DNA of 64,000 nucleotides, taken from assembly GCA_026419785.1 (NCBI GenBank), contig JAODTK010000478.1:248001-312000 (forward strand), in the 5' to 3' direction. Position numbers and translations under genes: made by a program. This stretch comes from Sclerodactyla briareus (lineage: Eukaryota > Echinodermata > Holothuroidea > Dendrochirotida > Sclerodactylidae). The notes beneath the pieces are model-generated. The model did not search any database and was not told where the DNA came from. It saw nothing but the letters and a program-made list of their open reading frames with translations. Shown one piece after another: positions 54,905 through 64,000 of the stretch (its first letter is position 1; the number at the start of each line of letters is the position of its first letter).

Positions 54905-54976
54905 AATCTAGCCGACAATGAAATAGACAGTCTCCTGACGGACACTTTTTCCAGTTTGAACCGGCTTAGAAATACT
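54905..54976 (+). CDS. LRR exon, class A, copy 7, open
   Basis: 72 bases between TTTTTTGACGAG and AATACT|GTAAGTGTAA. It reads NLADNEIDSLLTDTFSSLNR followed by LRNT with no stop. The acceptor is GAG, not the usual CAG or TAG, and one base is displaced relative to the copy at 59253 (a loss at the start and a gain near the end). ACATGTCACGATATTTTC upstream shows that it came from an A module, but most of the flanking module is no longer recognisable, so this is an older copy. Confidence 0.75.
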
Positions 54977-54984
54977 GTAAGTGT

Positions 54985-56095
54985 AATTTTACCTTCGGTA
55001 TTTGAAAAGTACTCATCGATCATTCTATACCACATCTCCAACGTAGCTCCACGGAAACCTCATAACTTCTAAGTCCGTTCAGCAATCATCTATCCAAGCC
55101 AGGCTAAAATGACTTTTTGGGATTTCCCGACTAGTTACCGGCCACCTAATGTACACTCTTAAGTAACTTCAATCAACATCAAGTCATTTCGTTTTCACGG
55201 CCATTTCCAGTTTAGTCCGACGTATGAGATGTGTCATTTAGTATAAGACATTTTGTTGACTGATGGGTGGACTTTGGCTGTTTCTAGAAAATGTGCAATA
55301 TATCGACAGAGAGCAAGTTATTAAGGGTGCTGCCCCACACAAATAAAGAAAAGAAAGGTGTCCGGCTATGTCAACGGTGAGAGCAATATATCATTAATCA
55401 ACGTTGTTGTTAGATTTGAATTGCCAGGTAAGCTTAAGAATATGTGCCCACTAGAACTGGACACCTTTGACAACGACGAGGGAGCACTCTCGATCATACT
55501 CAATCTCGTTACTGGATTTGTTTTATCAATTATTCCTTAGGTTTTCAAGCAATCTGATATATGGATATGGTACGTTAGAGTTTTAGGCCACAAGAAATGG
55601 AGGATGACGAAAAGAGCGAGTCTCGTATCTCACTGTAGGGCAGTGTACCTGTTAGTCCAGGTACTGAGTAAATGGTCGGATCCTATGGAGAACATTTCGT
55701 CCTTTTCGAGAGAACGTGAAAAGACAGTCGGGAAGTGAGGCTAGTTATCACCGGTGCGCGTCCACGAACGACAGCCAGGGTTTTTAAGACTAGATAAGCC
55801 ATTACTACTCGCTGAACCCATAAAATGCAACAATGATTAAGAAATAATTGGAACCATCGTCGGATTTGCTTGAATGGTTTGACAACCATTACGCATGACA
55901 ACAATCACGCCTGCTTTCAATGGTTAAGGAAAACTCTGAAGTGGCACAAAAGGTGTCGATTTTGCATTTATTTCCCTCCAATAAAACCCTCCACTCCTTT
56001 GATTTTTTCTCGACAAGGTTCTTAGCAGGGAACAGAGTTACAGTCTTAGGTCTTCGTGGTGACTCTTCTTTGTTTGAACCCTAACCCAACTGTGA
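54985..56095. other. Unassigned intron after LRR exon 7
   Basis: Short traces of A-module sequence remain just after the donor. The rest gives only small frames on both strands with no recognised product. Confidence 0.45.
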
Positions 56096-56099
56096 TTCT

Positions 56100-56730
56100 A
56101 CAATTACATTTCGTATATTAATAATAATAATATAATAATAATAATAATAATATAATAATAATAAGAATAATAATCATAATAATAAATTAATGATTATTAT
56201 TATTATGATATTTTATATAGCGCATAAATTCCACGGAATCTCAGATCGTTTTTACAGATGATAGAGGAAAAACGCAGTAAAAACATGAAGGAGTGAAAAT
56301 GCGAACAAGAGAAAAGTGAAAGAAATACTATGGAGGACTTAGCAGGTCGAGAAGCCAAAAGAGGCCATTAAAACAGCGAAGGGCACAAGCATAAAACCAG
56401 AAACCCCGTGGCTACAAATGATAAAACACACAAAACTAGGTACAAAACCCTGAGTCAGAAGAACTCCGTTAACGGAAATTTAAACTGATTAAAAAGGCAA
56501 GTTTTCAGCTTGATTTTGAAAACGTCTAGAAATGGAGCAAGCCTGGCAGGGTGAGGAAGTGTGTGTAGCCTCCACGAAGGCCGTAGGCAGTACGCGGCCC
56601 GTGGTTCGGCGGTCTCAGTAAGTTTTATGATGACCGAGCGGAGAGACCGGAGGGAACGTAAGCTGTGATGAGCTCGGTCAGGTAAATGGGGGGAAGAACC
56701 GTGTAGCAATCTTGAACGTGGAGCATGATC
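56100..56730 (-). mobile_element. CR1/L2-like LINE 3' end with (AAT)n tail
   Basis: On the minus strand, PPYLTELITAYVPSGLSA is read near 56695-56640. It is followed by remnants of the K-x-x-x-G-x-R-A-F block, and by LAPFLDVFKIKLKTCLFNQF (about 56545-56480), the extreme C-terminus of these LINEs. The 3' UTR ends in CGCTATATAAAATATCATAATAATAATAATC, then the AAT/ATT microsatellite (56110-56210) as tail. Confidence 0.75.
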
Positions 56731-56739
56731 AACTCAAAT

Positions 56740-58020
56740 AATTCTTCATCGTACAGGCAGCTAGTGGCACTCCCTCAGAATATTGGAGTTACTATCATGC
56801 TTCTTTGCACGTTTCACCAATCCGCGGATTCTGCACCTATTGAGTCTTGTGTTGAGACTTTGATATTCCCGATTACCTGTGCCTTCATATATCTAACAAA
56901 AACCATACGCGGAATTTCTGCAATATGAATATCCGCGCTACTCTGGTTCTTGGAAATCATTGCCTCGTCCAATTGTATTCTGCTCCCAGTATTGGATGAA
57001 GCCAATCACAGAGCTGATGGGAACACACCCCTCTTCGAATATTCAAACTTGTCCGTGAATGGTTGGACCGTAACAGCGTGTTACAACATGCGACATCGAG
57101 GATTGCTGTTTAACAGTTTGACAATTCAAACATGTTTCTGTCATCATATTGTCGTATTTGAGAACACAACAGCATTAAATAAACCCAAACAGATGTTTGA
57201 CTTGGCTCGCATTGTATTGGCTGCTCTCAAGATATGTATGTGCAGGTAATTTGCCTAAACAAACGCCTGTTGCATTTCGTTTGGCTGGATGTCGCATTGG
57301 ATTATGAACGGGACCAGTGGGCGGTGCGACGTCAACGTTGACGACGCAGTTGAATATTTTCCTTCCACAAATGTTGGTAATCTGCTCAGACATATATAAG
57401 CGATCGTCTATAATTACTTCAACAATGTCTAGTCTATGGTGGTTTAATATTCCATTCATTTCGAAAGTGTAATCTGTTCAATATGACGTTATTTGGCAAT
57501 ATATTCAACTCTACTCGCCACAACTTATGAAAATTGAGCAGACTTCTATGCCAAAATTTCAACTTCCTGATCACTGGCTGACGATTTATGGCGATACCCA
57601 GAATTTCATGAACCTTGAATTTTAATTTAAGTACTAGTTTCTCAAAAAACGTATTCAATGAATAAGGAAGGCTGCCTCGTGATTCCTGACTTGATTCTCA
57701 ATTTGACTAAGCTGAGCACTGTCTATGTCTCCTATACATACTTTTACTGTGCTTAATCTATCCAAGGTAGAATAATATTATTTATATCAAAGAGAGGTAG
57801 AGTTATAATGATAATCAGCCAAATTCGTCAGAATATCAGATTTTCCAATGTTCCTATTTTTTCATTTTACACTAACAACAACAACATAATCATAGTACTC
57901 CTCAGAAAGTGCTGCTCCGAAGTTCACTCCGCCATAGCAGACCGCATTCCTAGACTCTCGTGTAGCATGTTTTAGAATCTAGAGTACCAATGTTACGACG
58001 CAGTAGCTACAGCAAGTGAA
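56740..58020. other. Unassigned stretch
   Basis: Frames of 99 residues (+, 56950-57249) and 94 residues (minus, 57459-57175) overlap each other, and neither is recognised. The 99-residue + frame ends just before AG|GTAATT, so it could be an exon, but no acceptor or homology supports it. Confidence 0.35.
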
Positions 58021-58029
58021 GTGTTTTGC

Positions 58030-58720
58030 CATATGTTACATTTCAACTGTTACCTTGGATTTCAGAACAAAAATGATGCAGCCCCCATCATGATGAGCAA
58101 CTTCCATGATCACCAAACTAATATCCACAAGAAGCACAAACTGACCTGTAGTGACCATGACTGGCTAACACCTCATGCGAACAAATATTCAATATTATGG
58201 GAGTAATGAACACAATCTTAACCGGCAAATGTCATCTGAGGAGCTTGTGATGGCTTTTCCTTTCCCCAAGCTCTTAAACTGACAATTTTTGCAAGGAATG
58301 ACCGCAGTGAATTCGACTAATCCCCCAACATCCGGTTTTATATTTTATCCATATTTCTACATTTTACAATGTTTCAAGGAACGGGCCTAACTAACCCCTG
58401 AATGTTGTTTAACTTCTGACCTCGTAAATACTACTGTACTGATCAGTGATAGTTATATCCAAATAAATCGTAACTATGCAATTATATTGACCCCCACGAT
58501 GATTTTATCCGTCAGCATGATCCTAGATTACTATTGACTTTGAAAAAAACCTATACGACTTTAGATATTACCCAACTGAACAGCTGTTAAGTTGTTAACT
58601 GTTACTTGGATTTCAGAACAAAAATGATGCCACCCCCATCATGATAAGCAACTTCCATGGTCACCAAGCTGATATCCAGAAGAAGCCCAAACTAAGCTCT
58701 TGTGACCACCACGATATTTA
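58030..58720. repeat. Two direct copies of about 130 bases, 560 bases apart
   Basis: CTTGGATTTCAGAACAAAAATGATGC(A/C)(G/A)CCCCCATCATGAT(G/A)AGCAACTTCCATG(A/G)TCACCAA is at 58051-58120 and again at 58603-58672, with similarity continuing to about 58720. TTGGATTTCAG resembles an acceptor in both, but the frame that follows is not recognised. Confidence 0.8.
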
Positions 58721-58729
58721 GGTTTACCA

Positions 58730-59245
58730 CTCCAAATTCGAGACCAAAGAAAAGATTGCGGTTGTTCACTGCCACTGTATACTGTTCACCCACGAAGAGT
58801 AGCAACACAATACCTAGGATGCTATCGTGGAGCCAAGAGTTTATAAAATAGGGTAAATAGGCTTAGGAGGGAAAACGTAACTCAGCATGACAGTACGGTA
58901 TGGTCAGAGTAAAAGTTTAACATGCTAAATAATTGAAACACTTGATAAAAAGCACAACTGCTCACCTTTAAATCTATTAACATTATTTCCAACCACTGTT
59001 GGATGATTGTTTGATGAATAATGTTCAACTATTTTGTTCGTTATGCTGTTTGTCCATTTGACTTCGGGACTCGTGGAATTCTGGTTGATTAAATGATGCC
59101 ACATTCGAAAGAAAATGTCGATAGCCTTACTAGCTGCTTTGCAACAAGGAATAACGGAGGATTTCAGCTAAATATACTATTCTAGAACTTGTTGGGTCCT
59201 AATGATGTTACAGATGTATTCGTTACGTTACTTCACTTATTTTAT
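58730..59245. other. Unassigned intron before LRR exon 8
   Basis: AT-rich, no recognised repeat or frame. The last bases (TTATTTTATTCGACAG) form a strong acceptor. Confidence 0.45.
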
Positions 59246-59252
59246 TCGACAG

Positions 59253-59324
59253 AAATCTAGGCGGCAATATGATTAGCAGTCTACACGACGTCACATTTCC
59301 CAAAATGAACCAACTCGAAACACT
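59253..59324 (+). CDS. LRR exon, class A, copy 8, intact
   Basis: The cleanest class A exon: exactly 72 bases between TTTTATTCGACAG and ACACT|GTAAGTGTA. With one leading base completing a codon it reads NLGGNMISSLHDVTFPKMNQ followed by LETL, no stop, phase 2 on both sides. It is the reference for the damaged copies. The surrounding introns are no longer similar to the A modules except for a few bases beside the exon, which suggests it is an older, and probably functional, exon of the host gene. Confidence 0.85.
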
Positions 59325-59334
59325 GTAAGTGTAT

Positions 59335-60595
59335 AATATAATATGATATTGAATGATTTTTTCATTACGTTGCTGGACCTGGACTGCGTCGCTTTAATTG
59401 AACCTCAATACCACTTACTGCTATATAGTTCACTGGTCTGAGTTAGAGTCTGGGCTATATACATAGCTTTTCGATGGGGACAATGGACTATGGGATTTGT
59501 GATTGTATACAAATGATACTTATGTTTTTTTGTAGCTCGCTCACATTTATACCGCGCTGAAAGGTTGGGTTATTTTAGTCTAAACGATACGATTTGACAC
59601 ATAACTCTTGGGCTCTCTTCTAATCGAGGTAGTTTGTTGTAAAAAAAAAGGATAACGAGTGAAGGAAATCCCAATAATATCCTTGTTCAGCAGAAATACC
59701 ATAGACGACATCTTTTATTCTTTATTGTCATATCGGGATTCAGGGTGGCTTCAAATCCGGACTGCCACTCATTGCACTGATTACTTCAGGATTCAGAACG
59801 GGTTCACATCGTAGTAGAAGAGTTGATAGATAAATTTGCAGAGACGATAGCTAATTGTGATTGTCTATTCCCATTATATGACAGAAACAATGTTGCTGCT
59901 CGAATGAGGGTAATGTTTGCGTTCCATGATAGGAAATGCCTACCCGCTCCGGATCCCTTGGCCGCCTGCAATTTTCGTGGTCCATATGTCACGCGGTTGT
60001 ACAACTTTTGACATTTGTAGGTGTAGGACTGTTCTGAATCTGAGACAATCGACCCATAATTCGACTTATACGAAAGGTCAAGCTTTTCGTGGAGGGTTTT
60101 GTTCATCGCATAGCCTACATTTGAATGTGATGTTGTTTGTTATGATGTTTGTTCTTCTGAATGATTGAGAACGTGTTTGACAGAACTGACTCAATGACAG
60201 TAAACAATTAAATTTTGAACTTGAGTGTGCAGAGGGATTTTCTGCTAGTTTGTGTTGGGAACTCGTATAAGCAACCTGCGTCCAAAAGATTACGGAACAC
60301 GGCACGCCCAAAGCACGCACTGACGCGAATAGTGCGAGTGTTTCGATTTTTGACGCGCGTCCAACGTGATTACAGTGAGTGAATCCGTACAAAAACGAAG
60401 CGATCTGCCCGTCTGTTTCTCTGAAGCCAGATTCTGTCACTGCGTTTGCTAGTGCGTGAAAACGTAGGAAACGGACCAGATGCAGTCTATTGATTTTCTA
60501 GAATATAAACGGTATAGTATTCTGGCCAGTGTATGATTTATTTATTTTAAACTGCATTGAACAATAAAATGCAGTACAAATCATGAATCAAACCG
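59335..60595. other. Unassigned intron
   Basis: Overlapping frames at 59804-60168 on both strands and a 120-residue minus frame (60440-60078) are not recognised. No further LRR core was seen. Confidence 0.4.
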
Positions 60596-60599
60596 ATTA

Positions 60600-60720
60600 G
60601 GTAGATCCCGTGCACACAGGACATGGCGGGCAGGATCGTCAGCCGTGAAGCACGCCATATGCCCCAAAACGCAGTTGACGATCGCGATTCAGGCATTGTA
60701 ACCTCGGCGACTGCGGGGTG
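60600..60720 (-). mobile_element. RTE-like LINE, short C-terminal fragment
   Basis: CACAGGACATGGCGGGCAGGATCGTCAGCCGTGAAGCACGCCATATGCCC resembles 35338-35385 of RTE copy 1 (CACGGTGGGCAGGATTGTTCGCCGGAAAAGCGCCATATGCCC). On the minus strand this is the R-x-L-x-x-x-G-H-x-A region of the RTE C-terminus. Confidence 0.7.
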
Positions 60721-60779
60721 ATTATAAAAATGAGGGGACCAATCATTGATGCGGCCCACTATCCAAGCGGAGCGCTACC

Positions 60780-62090
60780 ATTAGATTGCGCGGAGAGTAG
60801 CCGAAAATTTTTCGTCGAACAGACCCCCTAAGATCGCAGGAAAAGCCCTTTTCCGTCTTAAGGCAGTGACAACACCCCTAAAATACAGAGTAACATTCCA
60901 GGAATGTTTCATTTTGAGAAAAAAAAATCACTAAAAACTAAATACTTCCTGTTACCCGGGATAACGCAGGATAACAAGAATTTCGAAGTGGGAAATGATA
61001 TTTGCTCACAAACTAGTTATGGCCCTTTAAAAGTAAGAATTACACACATAATAAGGACTGCGAAAAAAGGGTAATGAAAAAGAGAAGTGGCGAGGCGACA
61101 GAACGGTATAGGCGTAAGTGCCAAGATAGAGGTGACAAAGGTTCCTGGCAAAAAGCATGGTATCAACATCTGGTACCATATTTTCTCCAGACCTAGTTAA
61201 CGTGTAAGAGTTGCTGCACGATGGACTTGAAGTGCCCTGAAGACAGCGTGAAATGTCGATCCCGTCTAATGAACCCATTACCTTACCATTTACACTATTC
61301 GAGAATAAAGCGATATTTCGCCGGTTTCTACCCAGTGTTAGCTCTGGCGGGGTCCACTCTTCATTTTTTTCTTATTGAGAGGAGTGTAATCTGAAGAGGG
61401 TTCTGATCTCGATTTCAATATTCGGTTGACGTTGAAACATACCAGTAAGTGTGACCAATATGTAAGAAGTATAAATAGGCAACACCGCCAACTTGTTCTT
61501 TAAATTCCTTTCGACTGGAGGCGGACAATGTTGCTCCAGTCCCCTGCACATTACGCACACGTCTTCCCGCTGCCTGCAAACAGTTACTCTTGTAGAAACT
61601 AATGGTCTAATGATCACTGGAAATCCACTACATCTCGAATGATAAAAAATAATCGGGTGGAATTTATCAACTGCTGATGAATAATATTAGGCTTGCAAAG
61701 ATCGATTTTTGACACACCTTGCCCAATATGACAGGAAATGACGGATATGACAGGCTCTAATACTTCCTTCCAAATAACTTTGGTAACGGCCGTATATGTA
61801 TATACGATACGACACAACGTAACGGTATACTGCATTTCGCGGGTACCAAGTAGAGTGACTGATAACCGTACGGGTTTCCTCCTGTGAAACACGTTCAGTC
61901 GTTAAAACCGCGCGGTTAGTATTCACTCTACCTGGTAAATCCCATTTCACATTTTCACTAGTTAAAAAGAATGCGACATAAGTTTAAATGGAACGCAACA
62001 GGCATATCGTACTGTGCGTTATGAACGGATGAATTTTGATCCCACAATTTTTTTTTTGTGAAACCTAAAATGAGTAGGTTCACGTTATTT
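60780..62090. other. Unassigned stretch
   Basis: No recognised coding sequence. Several minus frames of 81-92 residues (61372-61950) overlap one another and look like chance frames. Confidence 0.4.
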
Positions 62091-62094
62091 TCTT

Positions 62095-63960
62095 CTAGTT
62101 TAAGGCGGCCCACTTCCCGAATTCAGGCGGCCCAAAATGCCCATGGCAAGAAAGTGCGGGGTATAAAGCCCCTGCGGCCACCCCCGTCTCGGCGGTCCCT
62201 GAACCTTCGCCATCCCTGCCTCTCCGAGCAATCTTGCATTGAATACGTGATCCTGCCAGCGGTAACCGAGGATGCGGCGGAGTGAGGTAGTAAAAAAAAA
62301 GAAATCCAATCGCCGTTTCAGCTCAACAGTGAGCGTCCAAGCCTCACTGGAATATAGCTAGACTGGAAGCACAATAAAACTAGGAACATGAAACTTGGTT
62401 CTTTTGCTCTGATAACGCGACTGCCAGACACCACTATCCGGGGAATTCCATGACATATGACAGTCCTATGCGTCTACCGACCTCGGCTCGCAAGATGCAG
62501 AGGTAAACGGATGACTTTCACGTTTCTCGCCCAACACCTGGACAGACTCGGCAGCTCCGTCCAATATTCCACCACCAGACTGGATCTGGGTTGGTCCTGA
62601 CACCTCAAGGACCAACGGATTCACCTCCCGACTGAGTGTTCACCATGCGCATCAATTCAAGAATCCACAATTTCGTGCTATTGGTGAGCAGCATCATCCG
62701 CGAAGTCCAGGTCGAAACCTTTACTCCACTGAATGAGACCCCCGCTTCGGTACTTTCCACAACCCTCCATAATCCAGTCCATACACGTCTTCAGAAGCGT
62801 TGGAGCAGTGTTGTACACCCCTGGCTCACACCCGTGACGATGGGGAAGAGGTCACAGCACTCTCACTCTCAGAAAACAGACAGGTTATCAGATGTACAAG
62901 ACGGTTGGCACACCACAATGCACGAGAATTCTCCAGAGAGCCTCCCTACACACAGAGTCGCAGGCCTTGCGGATTCAATATAGGCCACAAGAAAGCCTCC
63001 ACCGAATTCCCACATCCATTCAGACAGGGCAAGAAGAGCCAAGATGCGACCTACATTAGTCTTCTTGGGAGCAGAACCTGACTGTCAGGACACTGGTGCG
63101 CAAGCAGCAGACGACGAATCCTGTTCAGGATGATCCTAGCAACGACTGTGCCAGGTGCTGAGTGGAGTATTACCCCTGTATAGTTATTGCAGTCCTGAGT
63201 GTCACTCTCTCCTTCCCAGATTAGAACGATGACTTCCCTTTTTTCAGTCAGTTGGGATGTTACCAGTGCTCTAAACAGAGCAGTAGAGGTCATGCAACAA
63301 CTCGAGGGCAGCCTGGCCTCAGCCACAGAGAAGACCCGAGAGGTTTCCAGACTTTTAAATGATCACAACAGGCCTCTCGGGCTTCTTGATAGTAGGTACG
63401 TCCCAATCAGCAGGCGGTTCAGACACTAGGGTTGCAATTTTATCCATCCGAATTCCCGGCGGTGTGTGCTCATTAACAAAATACCCAGCCCAACAGGCCC
63501 TCACGCCGGACTTCTCAATCAAGCCCTGCCGTCATCTGCCTTGACAGCATGGCACCACACTGCAGAGGCCTGTTGCGGAGGCTCTCAATTGCTATGCGAG
63601 CGAACGGCGAGGCACCCGTTGCCTGATGCCTCTCCACGAGACTCACACAGACGCTCGACCTCCACTTCACGGTTGCTTCTCAGTGCTCTCAGTGCCCCCA
63701 GCAAGCTGGGCCTTATTGGCGAATTGGCCTGTTGGCCCCTCGGATGGATTCGACCTGTTTCCCTAGTAATTGTCCTCCTAGGCGCTCCGGGATTCACTCC
63801 TCTGCTGTCTGGAGGATGCAGGCTTCGAAGTTCGCCCATTCCTGTTCATCCTCTCAATCGACTATCCCAGTTTGTCAGCATACACTGTAGCTACTTTCGG
63901 ATCCTTCAGTTGGTACACGTCAACCTTGTCGAAGGCTGACACAACTCCCTTTGAGATTTT
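62095..63960 (-). mobile_element. RTE-like LINE, copy 2, truncated at its 3' end
   Basis: On the minus strand, from the right: EPPADWDVPTIK (63420-63390), the block TQDCNNYTGVILHSAPGTVV then ARIILNRIRRLLLAHQ (about 63215-63100), and at the far end SLRRILGYRWQDHVFNARLL then GEAGMAKV (62285-62200). These correspond to the pre-RT region, the first reverse transcriptase blocks and the C-terminal region of RTE-group LINEs. The middle (62320-63050) carries the palm in broken frames. The C-terminal tail after 62150 is cut off, and the 5' part runs off toward the window edge. Confidence 0.8.
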
Positions 63961-64000
63961 GAAAGTAAGAATAAGCGTAATGACAAGCAACATGTGTGCA

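Overview
The window looks like intron-rich, repeat-rich genomic DNA of a marine invertebrate animal. A deuterostome such as an echinoderm or hemichordate is my best guess, not a certainty. Reasons: single 72-base leucine-rich-repeat (LRR) exons bounded by AG and GTAAGT splice sites; no operons or ribosome binding sites; and a mixture of LINEs (L1/Tx1-like, CR1-like, RTE-like), Penelope-like elements, tRNA-derived SINEs and small inverted-repeat elements. No complete gene is present, and I see no promoter or functional RNA gene that I can support. Nearly all long open frames are chance frames or decayed transposon pieces. || Layout. All recognised host exons lie on the + strand: at least sixteen LRR exons, each usually 69-74 bases and ideally 72 bases with phase 2 on both sides. 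They fall into sequence classes. Class A (pattern NLxxNxISSLHADTFSRLNQLE) is at 618, 2720, 3540, 11752, 40205, 44973, 54905 and 59253. Class C (NRLESLPSDLFAETTEMEEV) is at 17346, 25163 and 31944. Class B (NVLKSIPAGLFSNTTKLHL) is at 20673, 21454, 30009 and 33052. A single class D exon is at 46557. The surrounding introns are also duplicated: A modules of about 2 kb (1-4895, 11140-11900, 33985-45530) enclose a central block of alternating C and B modules (16080-33980). The picture is one very long LRR gene, or a run of LRR gene pieces, grown by repeated duplication of exon-plus-intron units. Because the exons are symmetric, any subset can be spliced in frame. || Transposons interrupt the modules: a CR1-like LINE and two Penelope-like pieces (4950-11135), an L1/Tx1-like LINE with ORF1 and ORF2 remains (11930-15300), a second L1-like relic with a nested miniature element (25440-27560), a tandem repeat carrying AGGTCA direct repeats (28070-29340), a 5'-truncated LINE (30170-30795), an approximately 4.5-kb segment flanked by long inverted repeats and filled with an RTE LINE, a SINE and a cysteine-rich coding relic (34320-38830), and a 1.4-kb terminal-inverted-repeat element with a TACG/ACGT-rich interior (40630-42052). 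The right third (45-64 kb) is mostly unassigned intron-like DNA with short repeats, LINE tails and an RTE LINE at the right edge. || Copies of the same module differ by many single-base insertions and deletions, most strongly in 1-4.9 kb and 39-45 kb. Either these are old copies or the consensus is from noisy long reads. Several 'broken' exons and LINE frames may therefore be artefacts, while the exons at 21454, 31944, 46557, 54905 and 59253 keep exactly 72 bases (21454 has a frame-breaking substitution/indel pair inside).
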